64,000 nt of DNA from Scleromatobacter sp039920745 (GTDB lineage Bacteria > Pseudomonadota > Gammaproteobacteria > Burkholderiales > Burkholderiaceae_C), in assembly GCA_039920745.1 (NCBI GenBank), contig JBDSDD010000058.1:1-64000 (forward strand), written 5' to 3'. Made by a program: the position numbers and the translations under genes. Below are positions 43,938-51,895 of the stretch, piece by piece. The notes under the pieces were generated by a model. The model made no database searches and was not told where the DNA came from. It worked only from the letters and a program-made list of their open reading frames with translations. Numbering within the stretch: the first letter of the stretch is position 1; each line of letters begins with the position of its first letter.

Positions 43938-43955
43938 GGATCATTCGAATGATCC
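43938..43955. promoter_or_regulatory. Perfect 18-bp palindrome ahead of the cytochrome oxidase cluster
   Basis: GGATCATTCGAATGATCC is fully self-complementary and ends 27 bases before the ctaC start, in the 199-base gap that must hold the cluster's promoter. Its position fits an operator for a dimeric regulator or a leader hairpin. No matching known operator is recognised. Confidence 0.5.
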
Positions 43956-43982
43956 TGGGCCCGACAAGAAGGATCGAACTAC

Positions 43983-45185
43983 GTGACGACAATGATGACG
44001 ATTCGCAAGCTGGGAGTCGGTGCGACGCGCGCCGCACTGGCGATTTCCGCATTGGCGACCACTGGCGTGGCCTTCGCCTTGGGTGACAAATCCGTGACGG
44101 ACCTGCCGGGCGGCCCGCGCGTCCTGGGCCTCGACTTCCAACCCGCCGTCACCGAGATCGCGCGACAGCAGAAAGAGCTCCATTACTGGATGCTGATTGT
44201 CTGCACGCTGATCTTCGTCGTCGTGTTCGGTTTCATGTTCTATTCGATCTTCAAGCATCGCAAGAGCGTGGGCCACAAGGCGGCCAACTTCCATGAGAGC
44301 GTCGCCGTCGAGATCGCCTGGACCGTCGTGCCGTTCATCATCGTCATCCTGATGGGCGCCTTCGCCACGCGCACCGTCGTCGCGATGAAGGACACCACCA
44401 ACGCCGACCTCACGATCAAGGCGACGGGCTACCAGTGGAAGTGGGGCTACGACTACGTCAAGGGCGAAGGCGAGGGCCTGGGCTTCGTGTCCACGCTAGA
44501 CACCGCGCAGCGCAACCTGTCCGAGGAAGGCAAGCCGGCCGGCAACGATTACCTGCTCAAGGTCGACAACCCGCTGGTGGTGCCGGTCGGCAAGAAGATC
44601 CGCATCATCACCACCGCCGACGACGTGATCCACTCGTGGAGCGTGCCGGCGTTCGGCGTCAAGCAGGATGCGATCCCCGGCTTCGTGCGCGACGCCTGGT
44701 TCCTGGCCGACCAGGTCGGCACCTACTACGGCATGTGCTCGGAGCTGTGCGGCAAGGAGCATGCGTTCATGCCGATCCGCGTGGACGTGCTGTCCGCCGT
44801 GGACTATTCGGCCTGGGTCGACAAGCAGAAGAAGGCGCTCGCCGCCGCCCAGGACGATCCCAAGAAGGTGTGGGAGCTCGCGCCGCTGTTGGCGCGTGGC
44901 GAGAAGGTGTACCTGGCCAACTGCGCCGTCTGCCACAAGCCGGACGGCAAGGGCGCGGGTCCGGTCAAGGCGCTGGACGCGTCGCCGGTCGTGCTCGACG
45001 CCGACAAGAACGCGCAGATCCTGACCGTGCTGCACGGCCGCCTCAACGGCGCGATGCCGGCGTGGCAGGGCAAGCTGTCGGAAACCGAGATCGCCGCCGC
45101 CATCACGTACACGAAGAACTCGTGGAGCAACCACACCGGCCAGCTCGTCGAGCCGTCGGACGTGGTCGCTGCCGAAGCCAAGTAA
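43983..45185 (+). CDS. ctaC: Cytochrome c oxidase subunit II with fused cytochrome c domain
   Basis: Receives electrons and passes them through CuA to subunit I. The 400 residues comprise a cleavable-type N-terminal hydrophobic segment (about 14-32), two membrane helices (about 67-90 and 108-128), and the cupredoxin CuA domain with H in VIHSWSVPAFG and C252/C256/H260 in CSELCGKEH. A C-terminal cytochrome c domain has CAVCH at 314-318, making it the caa3-type arrangement. The GTG at 43983 was used; ATGs at 43992 and 43995 are in frame. It is the first gene of the cox cluster. Confidence 0.96.
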   Translation: MTTMMTIRKLGVGATRAALAISALATTGVAFALGDKSVTDLPGGPRVLGLDFQPAVTEIARQQKELHYWMLIVCTLIFVVVFGFMFYSIFKHRKSVGHKAANFHESVAVEIAWTVVPFIIVILMGAFATRTVVAMKDTTNADLTIKATGYQWKWGYDYVKGEGEGLGFVSTLDTAQRNLSEEGKPAGNDYLLKVDNPLVVPVGKKIRIITTADDVIHSWSVPAFGVKQDAIPGFVRDAWFLADQVGTYYGMCSELCGKEHAFMPIRVDVLSAVDYSAWVDKQKKALAAAQDDPKKVWELAPLLARGEKVYLANCAVCHKPDGKGAGPVKALDASPVVLDADKNAQILTVLHGRLNGAMPAWQGKLSETEIAAAITYTKNSWSNHTGQLVEPSDVVAAEAK

Positions 45186-45242
45186 GTCGCCGGCCGATCA
45201 CCAGATCGACCGACACACGCGTTCGCTGAAGGATTTCCTCTC

Positions 45243-46880
45243 ATGAGTGCTGTTCTGCCCCATCCCGCTGACCACGGTCACGACCATGACCATGATCACG
45301 ACCACGCGCACGGCCATCCGGTCGGCTGGCGTCGCTGGGTGTTCGCGACCAACCACAAGGACATCGGGACGCTGTACCTGCTGTTCGCGTTCACGATGTT
45401 CCTGGTCGGCGGCACGCTGGCGCTGCTGATCCGCCTCGAGCTGTTCCAGCCGGGCCTGCAGTTCTTCAACCCCGAGCTGTTCAACCAGTTCACCACGATG
45501 CACGGCCTGATCATGGTGTTCGGCGCGATCATGCCGGCGTTCGTCGGCTTCGCGAACTGGATGATCCCGATGCAGATCGGCGCGGCGGACATGGCCTTCG
45601 CGCGCATGAACAACCTGAGCTTCTGGCTGCTGATCCCGGCGGCCCTGATGCTCGTGGGCTCGTTCTTCATGCCTGGCGGCGCCCCCGCGGCCGGCTGGAC
45701 GCTCTACGCGCCGCTCACGCTGCAGATGGGCCCGTCGATGGACGGCGGCATCTTCGCGATGCACTTGATGGGCGCGAGCTCCATCATGGGCTCGATCAAC
45801 ATCATCGTCACCATCCTCAACATGCGCGCCCCCGGCATGACGCTGATGAAGATGCCGATGTTCGTGTGGACCTGGCTGATCACCGCGTACCTGCTGATCG
45901 CCGTGATGCCTGTCCTCGCCGGCGCCATCACGATGACGCTGACCGACCGCCACTTCCACACCAGCTTCTTCAATCCGGCCGGCGGCGGCGATCCGGTGAT
46001 GTACCAGCACGTGTTCTGGTTCTTCGGCCACCCCGAGGTCTACATCATGATCTTGCCGGCCTTCGGCATCGTCAGCCAGGTCGTGCCGGCGTTCGCCCGC
46101 AAGCGGCTGTTCGGCTACACGTCGATGGTCTATGCGACCTCGTCGATCGCCATCCTGTCGTTCATCGTGTGGGCGCACCACATGTACACGACCGGCATGC
46201 CGGTCACCGGCCAGCTGTTCTTCATGTACGCGACCATGCTGATCTCCGTGCCCACCGGCGTGAAGGTCTTCAACTGGCTGGCCACGATGTGGCGCGGCTC
46301 GATGACCTTCGAAGCCCCGATGCTGTGGGCTGTCGGCTTCATCTTCGTGTTCACGATGGGCGGCTTCACGGGCCTCATCTGCTCGATGGCGCCGATCGAC
46401 ATCCAGCTGCAGGACACCTACTACGTCGTCGCGCACTTCCACTACGTGCTCGTCGCCGGCTCGCTGTTCGGCATGTTCTCCGGCTACTACTACTGGGCGC
46501 CGAAGTGGACCGGCGTGATGTACAGCGAGACCCGCGGCAAGATCCACTTCTGGTCGTCGCTCGTGTTCTTCAACGTCACGTTCTTCCCGATGCACTTCCT
46601 GGGCCTGGCCGGCATGCCGCGTCGCGTGGCCGACTACCCGATGCAGTTCGCCGACTTCAACGCCCTGGCGTCGATCGGTGCGTTGGGCTTCGGCCTGACG
46701 CAGGTCTACTTCCTGTTCTTCGTCGTGTTCCCGGCGATGCGCGGCAAGGGCGAGCCCGCCCCGCAGCGTCCTTGGGAAGGTGCCGAGGGCCTGGAATGGG
46801 AAGTTCCGTCGCCGGCGCCCTGGCACACCTACGAGACGCCGCCCAAGCTCGATCGCACGGCCACCAAGGTCATCGGTTAA
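45243..46880 (+). CDS. ctaD: Cytochrome c oxidase subunit I
   Basis: Catalytic heme-copper subunit. The 545 residues have about 12 membrane helices. The heme a ligand is H87 in TTMHGLIMVFG. CuB ligands are H263 in FGHPEVYI (with cross-linked Y267) and H312-H313 in WAHHMY. The heme ligands H398/H400 lie in VVAHFHYVL. The N-terminus is unusual: nine His between residues 7 and 25, alternating with Asp/Gly/Ala (HGHDHDHDHDHAHGH). An AAGGA ribosome-binding site precedes the ATG. It is 57 bases after ctaC. Confidence 0.98.
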   Translation: MSAVLPHPADHGHDHDHDHDHAHGHPVGWRRWVFATNHKDIGTLYLLFAFTMFLVGGTLALLIRLELFQPGLQFFNPELFNQFTTMHGLIMVFGAIMPAFVGFANWMIPMQIGAADMAFARMNNLSFWLLIPAALMLVGSFFMPGGAPAAGWTLYAPLTLQMGPSMDGGIFAMHLMGASSIMGSINIIVTILNMRAPGMTLMKMPMFVWTWLITAYLLIAVMPVLAGAITMTLTDRHFHTSFFNPAGGGDPVMYQHVFWFFGHPEVYIMILPAFGIVSQVVPAFARKRLFGYTSMVYATSSIAILSFIVWAHHMYTTGMPVTGQLFFMYATMLISVPTGVKVFNWLATMWRGSMTFEAPMLWAVGFIFVFTMGGFTGLICSMAPIDIQLQDTYYVVAHFHYVLVAGSLFGMFSGYYYWAPKWTGVMYSETRGKIHFWSSLVFFNVTFFPMHFLGLAGMPRRVADYPMQFADFNALASIGALGFGLTQVYFLFFVVFPAMRGKGEPAPQRPWEGAEGLEWEVPSPAPWHTYETPPKLDRTATKVIG

Positions 46881-46887
46881 GCCCGCC

Positions 46888-47004
46888 ATGGCCCAGACCC
46901 CCGAACAACGCCGCAAGAACCTGCGCCTGGGCATGACGCTGTTCACGGTGGCGCTGGTGTTCGGCGTGGGCTTCTTCATCAAGGCGATGCTGTTCGGCCT
47001 ATGA
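46888..47004 (+). CDS. Small cytochrome oxidase assembly membrane protein
   Basis: A 38-residue protein (MAQTPEQRRKNLRLGMTL then a hydrophobic helix ending AMLFGL) with a basic N-terminus and one membrane span. Equivalent mini-ORFs occur between subunit I and cox11 genes in many betaproteobacteria and are labelled small assembly proteins; no biochemical role is established. Its stop overlaps the ctaG ATG by four bases, which supports real translation. Confidence 0.85.
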   Translation: MAQTPEQRRKNLRLGMTLFTVALVFGVGFFIKAMLFGL

Positions 47005-47630
47005 GCGACGACGACAAGGACGAACGCGCCTCCCCGCGCCAGAAGAGGCAGAAGCGGCTCAACCGCAACATGCTCTTCAAGCTGACGCTGGTCGTCATCC
47101 TGATGAGCGGCTTCGGGTATGCGATGGTGCCGATGTACAAATCCATCTGCGAGGCCCTGGGCGTCAACGTCATCGCACGCGGCGACGTCGGCGCAGCCTA
47201 TGGCAAGAAGGCCAGCGACCTCAACACGCAGGTCGACTTGAAGCGCGACGTCGTCGTGGAGTTCGATGCGAACGTTCGCGGGCCGTGGGAGTTCCATCCG
47301 GAGCAGAACACCGTCACGGTGCACCCGGGCCAGCTCACCACCGTGATGTACGAGTTCCGCAACACGCAGTCGCGCACGATGACCGCGCAGGCGATCCCCA
47401 GCTACGCGCCGGGCGTGGCGCAGGCGCACTTCACCAAGGTCGAGTGCTTCTGCTTCAACCAGCAGACGCTGGCGCCGGGCGAGTCCAAGCGCTGGCCGGT
47501 GATCTTCGTCGTCGACGACAAGCTGCCCAAGGACGTCAAGACGATCACGCTGTCGTACACGTTCTTCGAGGTTGGCGGCACGACGCCGCCGGCGCCCGTT
47601 GGCCAGCTCGAAACCAAGCCGCATGTCTGA
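47001..47630 (+). CDS. ctaG: Cytochrome c oxidase assembly protein CtaG (Cox11)
   Basis: Inserts copper into the CuB site of subunit I. The 209 residues include a basic N-terminus (SPRQKRQKRLNRN), one membrane anchor at about 27-47, the Cox11 landmark VPMYKSICEALGVN and the copper-binding CFCF motif in KVECFCFNQQTLAPGE. It overlaps the small assembly gene before it and the DUF2970 gene after it. Confidence 0.96.
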   Translation: MSDDDKDERASPRQKRQKRLNRNMLFKLTLVVILMSGFGYAMVPMYKSICEALGVNVIARGDVGAAYGKKASDLNTQVDLKRDVVVEFDANVRGPWEFHPEQNTVTVHPGQLTTVMYEFRNTQSRTMTAQAIPSYAPGVAQAHFTKVECFCFNQQTLAPGESKRWPVIFVVDDKLPKDVKTITLSYTFFEVGGTTPPAPVGQLETKPHV

Positions 47631-47877
47631 ACTCGCGATGACCACGCCCGAATCCCCGCAAGAGTCACCGACGGCCCGCAAGGCGAATTTCGGGCAGACG
47701 TTCCGGGCTGTCGCGTGGTCGTTCCTGGGCATCCGACGTTCCGCCGATCACGAGCAGGACGTCAAGAAGTTGAATCCGATCCACGTGGTGATCGCCGCCG
47801 TCCTCGGCGCCGCGCTCTTCGTCGTGCTCCTCGTCGTGCTGGTGCATTTCGTCACCTCGGCCGCAACCAGTCACTGA
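47623..47877 (+). CDS. DUF2970 membrane protein of the cox cluster
   Basis: An 84-residue protein with one C-terminal membrane span (about 54-78). The DUF2970 signature is FRAVAWSFLGIRRSADHEQDVKKLNPIHVVIAAVLGAALFV. It occurs in cox clusters of betaproteobacteria, but its function is unknown; an assembly or accessory role is inferred from position. The ATG at 47623 overlaps the end of ctaG by eight bases; a second in-frame ATG at 47638 is possible. Confidence 0.85.
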   Translation: MSELAMTTPESPQESPTARKANFGQTFRAVAWSFLGIRRSADHEQDVKKLNPIHVVIAAVLGAALFVVLLVVLVHFVTSAATSH

Positions 47878-47923
47878 CCTTTCCGTTTCACCGATCTGCT
47901 GAAGTTCTGGAGAAAAAGTACCC

Positions 47924-48811
47924 ATGTCCGCCGCCGCGACTCCCCACGGAACCACTCCGCACTACTTCATTCCTTCGCCCTCGCGCTATCCGGTGTGCGT
48001 GGCGATCGGCCTGTTCCTGATGATCCTGGGCGGCAGCCAGTGGATCAACGGCCATGAGTGGGGCTCGTGGTGCGTGCTCACCGGCGTCGTCGTCTGGCTC
48101 GGCACGCTGGCGCAGTGGTTCGGCACCGCGATCGGCGAGAGCGAAAGCGGGCAGTACTCCGATATCGTCGACGTGTCGTTCCGCTGGAGCATGAGCTGGT
48201 TCATCTTCTCGGAAGTGATGTTCTTCGCGTCGTTCTTCGGCGCATTGTTCTGGGCCCGTGCCATCGCGCTGCCGATGCTGGGCAACCTCGACCACCAGAT
48301 CCTGTGGCCCGACTTCCACGCGATCTGGCCCAGCGCGCAAGCGGGCGTCACCGGTTCCCCGGCCGACACCATCGCCCCGTTCCACACGATGGGCCCGTGG
48401 CCGATCCCGACGATCAATACCGCGATCCTGCTGACCTCCGGCGTCACGCTGACCATCGCCCACCACGCGCTGATCGCCAAGCACCGCGCCAAGGCCATCG
48501 CGTGGATGTGGATCACGGTGCTGCTGGGCGCGAGCTTCTTGTGCTGCCAGGCCTACGAATACCACGAGGCCTACACCGAGCTGAACCTGAAGCTGTCCTC
48601 AGGCATCTACGGCTCCACCTTCTTCATGCTCACCGGCTTCCACGGCTTCCACGTGTTCGTCGGCATGCTGATGCTGTTCTTCATCACGCTGCGCCTGCAG
48701 AAGGGCCACTTCACGCCCACGCGCCACTTCGGCTTCGAAGGCGCGGCTTGGTATTGGCACTTCGTGGATGTGGTCTGGCTCGGCCTGTACGTCGTCGTTT
48801 ATTGGTTGTAG
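47924..48811 (+). CDS. ctaE: Cytochrome c oxidase subunit III
   Basis: Structural subunit of the aa3-type oxidase. The 295 residues have about seven membrane helices; family landmarks are RWSMSWFIFSEVMFFASFFGALFWAR, INTAILLTSGVTLTIAHHAL, and the C-terminal FEGAAWYWHFVDVVWLGLYVVVYWL. A GGAG lies 13 bases before the ATG. It is followed by a family-A repeat and a hairpin terminator, which probably end the first cox transcript. Confidence 0.97.
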   Translation: MSAAATPHGTTPHYFIPSPSRYPVCVAIGLFLMILGGSQWINGHEWGSWCVLTGVVVWLGTLAQWFGTAIGESESGQYSDIVDVSFRWSMSWFIFSEVMFFASFFGALFWARAIALPMLGNLDHQILWPDFHAIWPSAQAGVTGSPADTIAPFHTMGPWPIPTINTAILLTSGVTLTIAHHALIAKHRAKAIAWMWITVLLGASFLCCQAYEYHEAYTELNLKLSSGIYGSTFFMLTGFHGFHVFVGMLMLFFITLRLQKGHFTPTRHFGFEGAAWYWHFVDVVWLGLYVVVYWL

Positions 48812-48823
48812 GACGCTGACATC

Positions 48824-48915
48824 CAGTCTGCGGTGTAGCGCAGACAGCCCCCGAGGGGCCGCGGCCTGAGCGAAAACGCGGCCGAGCGCGGCGACCGCGT
48901 GTTTTCGCCCTCCGC
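48824..48915. repeat. Dispersed intergenic repeat, family A, copy 2
   Basis: Same layout as 12001-12088: head CAGTCTGCGG and CGCAGACAG around a short loop, then CCCCCGAGGGGC, a GC-rich variable middle, and CGCCCTCCGC at the end. It starts 12 bases after the ctaE stop. The head and the CCCCCGAGGGG block can each form a stem. Confidence 0.7.
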
Positions 48916-48932
48916 TCCAGACCTGCAAAGAG

Positions 48933-48970
48933 CAACGCCGCCGCGAGTCCCTCGGGCGGCGTTGTCGTTT
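48933..48970 (+). terminator. Hairpin terminator after ctaE
   Basis: CAACGCCGCC (48933-48942) pairs perfectly with GGCGGCGTTG (48955-48964) around a 12-base loop, followed by TCGTTT. It lies between the end of ctaE and the convergent DUF2909 gene and could serve either strand; the T-rich side favours the plus strand. Confidence 0.55.
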
Positions 48971-49010
48971 GAAGAGAGGCGGAACTGCTCCGCCGTTGCG
49001 CCGTCGAAGT

Positions 49011-49232
49011 TCAGGTGCCGATCGGGATGCCCGACGGGTGGATCCAGCCTAGCCGCCAGGCCAGCAGGATCAGCAGGAACAGCGTGACCGACAATCCGAC
49101 GCGAAGCGCCAGCACGCGGGCCATGCGCTTGTCCGCGTTGCCGTCATCCGGGGCGCGGCGCAGCATGAAGAACCCGGCTCCACCGAGTGCGGCCAGGACG
49201 AGCACCAGGAAGACGACGATCACGATTTTCAT
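49011..49232 (-). CDS. Twin-transmembrane DUF2909 protein
   Basis: A 73-residue protein with two hydrophobic helices (about 3-24 and 45-64) joined by a charged loop (RRAPDDGNADKRMAR). This is the DUF2909 type found next to surf1 in betaproteobacterial oxidase clusters; function unknown. Its ATG overlaps the surf1 ATG on the other strand: both are read from the tetranucleotide CATG at 49230-49233. Confidence 0.82.
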   Translation of the reverse strand: MKIVIVVFLVLVLAALGGAGFFMLRRAPDDGNADKRMARVLALRVGLSVTLFLLILLAWRLGWIHPSGIPIGT

Positions 49233-50070
49233 GAAGAACGATTATTCTACCGACCCTGCGGCACCGTCCGCGGGTTCCTCCCCACCCAGCGGAGCCGGCA
49301 CGACGCGTTCGCGCATCATCTGGTTCTTCGTTGCCCTTGCCTGCGCCTCGCTGACCGCGCGATTCGGCATCTGGCAGCTGTCGCGCGGCCATGCCAAGAC
49401 CGCGCTCGCCGCGCTCGTGGCCGAACGCAGCACGCTGCCACCCATGGCACCCAGCGCGCTGGCGCGCGACCCGGCTGCGGCTGAGCAGCAGTTCCAGCGC
49501 CACATCGAGCTGACCGGCGAGTGGGTCACGGCGCACACCGTGTTCCTGATGAACCGCACGATGGACGAGCGCTCGGGCTTCTACGTGATGACGCCGCTGC
49601 GCCTGCCTGACGGCAGCGCCGTGATCGTGCAGCGCGGCTGGATCCGGCGCGATGACGCCGATCCGCTGAAAGTGCCCGCGCTGCCGATGCGCGGCGGGCC
49701 GGTTCGGGTCTTCGGCCATGCCGCGCCCTGGCCGTCGCACTGGATCGACACCGGGCGCGGCGCCGACGGCCCGGTCCGGCAAAATCTCGAACTGGCCGCG
49801 TTCACGACAGAATCCGGCCTGGCCTTGCGCCCGCTCACGGTGGTCGAGGACGAGACGCCCGAAAATGCGCTCGACGGCATGCGTCGCGACTGGCAGACCG
49901 CGGCCGGCGGCGTCAGCGTCGCCACCAACTACGGATACGCCGTGCAGTGGTTCGCGATGAGCATCGCCTTCTTCGGCCTCTACGTGTGGCTGCAGTTCAT
50001 CCGCCCGCGCAAGCTGGCCAACCCCGAATCCCCTGCCGACGCCCGCGTCGACGACTCCACGCCCCGATGA
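49231..50070 (+). CDS. SURF1-family cytochrome oxidase assembly protein
   Basis: Assists heme a insertion/assembly of subunit I. The 279 residues have two membrane spans (about 27-46 and 237-257) bracketing a periplasmic domain. Family landmarks are FGIWQLSRGHAKTAL, ELTGEW, the VIVQRGWI region and the C-terminal NYGYAVQWFAMSIAFFGLYVWLQF. The ATG shares bases with the divergent DUF2909 start. The stop overlaps the next gene by four bases. Confidence 0.92.
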   Translation: MKNDYSTDPAAPSAGSSPPSGAGTTRSRIIWFFVALACASLTARFGIWQLSRGHAKTALAALVAERSTLPPMAPSALARDPAAAEQQFQRHIELTGEWVTAHTVFLMNRTMDERSGFYVMTPLRLPDGSAVIVQRGWIRRDDADPLKVPALPMRGGPVRVFGHAAPWPSHWIDTGRGADGPVRQNLELAAFTTESGLALRPLTVVEDETPENALDGMRRDWQTAAGGVSVATNYGYAVQWFAMSIAFFGLYVWLQFIRPRKLANPESPADARVDDSTPR

Positions 50071-50780
50071 AACCGACTCCGCCAGACGATTCGCAAGCCA
50101 ACGGCCCGGAGTCGTTGACGTTCACGCTGCACGGCACGCCTGCGCCGATGCGCGACTACTCCGCCGCGCAGAGCCGGCGCGGCCGCATCACGATGCTGGT
50201 GATCCTGTTCGCGTGCGCGCTGCCGGTGCTCGCGTCGTACTTCACCTATTACGTGATCCGACCGCACGGGCGCACCAACTACGCAACGCTGGTCGAGCCG
50301 CAGCGCCCGCTGCCGGCGCTCAGCGAGGTGCCCGCGCAGGACATGGACGGCCACTCGGTGCCGCTGACCACGCTCAAGGGCCAGTGGCTGATGATCGTCG
50401 TCGCACCCGCGAGCTGCGGCAAGCAGTGCGAGAGCAACCTGTTCCTGCAGCGCCAACTGCGCGAGATGATGGGCGCCGAGCGCGACCGCATCACCAAGGT
50501 CTGGCTCGTCGACAGCCCCGAGCCCGTCGCCCCCGAGCTCGCCGCCGCGATGGCCGCGAAGCCGGCCGTCGCGGCATACCGTGTCGAGCGCGCGGCGCTT
50601 GCGCGCTGGCTGGAGCCGGAGGCGGGCCACCAGCTGGAAGAGCACGTCTACATCGTCGACCCGCTCGGCAACTGGATGATGCGCACGCCGGCCAACCCCG
50701 ATCCGGTCAAGCTGAAGAAGGACGTGGACAAGTTGCTGCGCGCCTCCGCCTGGTGGAACCGGGCCAAGGGCGAGCAGTGA
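50067..50780 (+). CDS. Membrane-anchored Sco-like thioredoxin-fold protein
   Basis: Probably a copper chaperone or thiol reductase for oxidase assembly. The 237 residues have one membrane span (about 42-64) and a thioredoxin-like domain with CGKQC (C117, C121), the CxxxC spacing of Sco proteins, in VAPASCGKQCESN. The Sco copper-ligand His is not obvious, although HVYIVDPLGNWMM is the equivalent region. It is coupled on both sides: ATGA with surf1 and GTGA with ctaA. Confidence 0.8.
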   Translation: MKPTPPDDSQANGPESLTFTLHGTPAPMRDYSAAQSRRGRITMLVILFACALPVLASYFTYYVIRPHGRTNYATLVEPQRPLPALSEVPAQDMDGHSVPLTTLKGQWLMIVVAPASCGKQCESNLFLQRQLREMMGAERDRITKVWLVDSPEPVAPELAAAMAAKPAVAAYRVERAALARWLEPEAGHQLEEHVYIVDPLGNWMMRTPANPDPVKLKKDVDKLLRASAWWNRAKGEQ

Positions 50781-51895
50781 ACAGCGCGCCCCGGTACGAC
50801 TGGACATCGCTGAGCGGCCTCACGCTGATCGCGCTCGCCATCGTTTCGGTGGTGCTGATGGTCGCGTGGTGGCGCGGCGGGCTGCGCCACAAGGCGCGCA
50901 CGCAGCGCGTGGCGGCGCTCGCCGGCCTGACGCTGTTCCTGTGCTTCGACCTGGTCGTCTTCGGTGCTTACACGCGTCTGAGCGACTCGGGCCTGGGCTG
51001 TCCCGACTGGCCGGGCTGCTACGCCACGTCCAGCCCGGTCGCCGCGGCGCAGCACATCGCCACCGCGCAGGCGCTGGCGCCGAACGGGCCGGTCACGCAG
51101 AAGAAGGCCTGGATCGAGATGATCCATCGCTACTTCGGCATGGCCTTGGGGTCGTTGATCATCCTGATGCTGGTGGCCGCTGCGGTCGCGCGCGAGCGCC
51201 GCGCACAGGTGCTCGCGGGCGTGACGCTGGCGTGGGTGATTGCGCAAGGGATGTTCGGCGCGCTGACCGTCACCTGGAAGCTCTACCCGGCCATCGTCAC
51301 TGGCCACCTGCTCGGCGGCATGGGCCTGCTCGCGTTGCTCGCGGTGCAGGCGCCCGCGCGCATCGGCGCGGATGACGCCACGCGCGGCGTGCGCGACCGC
51401 TGGGCGCTGTGGCTCGCCGCGCTGGCGCTGCTGCTGCAGATCGCCCTCGGCGGCTGGGTCAGCACCAACTACGCGGTGCTCGCCTGTACCGGTTTTCCGC
51501 AATGCAACGGCCAGTGGTGGCCCGCGATGAACTGGCCGGAAGGCTTCACGTTCGCGCGCGAACTGGGCCAGCGCGCCGATGGCCAGCCGATCGCGATGAC
51601 CGCGCTGGTGGCGATCCAGTGGACGCACCGGCTGTTCGCGGTCGCGCTCGTCGCCGCGATGGGCTGGCTGGTGGCACGGCTTTGGCGGCGCGGCGACGCG
51701 GCGCGCCGCCGGGCTGTCATCATCGGCGGCCTGGTGGTGGTCCAATTGCTCACCGGACTGTCGAATGTCGTGCTCGGCTGGCCGTTGGTGGCCGCGCTGG
51801 CGCACACTGCCGGGGCCGCGGCGCTGGTCGTCTGCATCGGCTTCGAAATCGCCGCCGTACTGAATTCAAGAAGAACCCGAGTCCTCGCGTCATGA
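50777..51895 (+). CDS. ctaA: Heme A synthase (Cox15-type)
   Basis: Oxidises the heme O methyl group to make heme A. The 372 residues have eight hydrophobic helices. The two halves carry heme-ligand His in IHRYFGMALGSL and GHLLGGMGLL, then QWTHRLFAVAL and AHTAGAAALVV. A Cys-containing loop GLGCPDWPGCYA with its counterpart ACTGFPQCNGQW completes the pattern. The start is the GTG at 50777 overlapping the preceding stop. The gene runs directly into ctaB. Confidence 0.95.
   Translation: MNSAPRYDWTSLSGLTLIALAIVSVVLMVAWWRGGLRHKARTQRVAALAGLTLFLCFDLVVFGAYTRLSDSGLGCPDWPGCYATSSPVAAAQHIATAQALAPNGPVTQKKAWIEMIHRYFGMALGSLIILMLVAAAVARERRAQVLAGVTLAWVIAQGMFGALTVTWKLYPAIVTGHLLGGMGLLALLAVQAPARIGADDATRGVRDRWALWLAALALLLQIALGGWVSTNYAVLACTGFPQCNGQWWPAMNWPEGFTFARELGQRADGQPIAMTALVAIQWTHRLFAVALVAAMGWLVARLWRRGDAARRRAVIIGGLVVVQLLTGLSNVVLGWPLVAALAHTAGAAALVVCIGFEIAAVLNSRRTRVLAS

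Noticed and set aside
45198..47732. Long antisense frame across ctaD and ctaG
   Set aside because: His/Arg/Asp-rich nonsense product opposite well-conserved oxidase genes.
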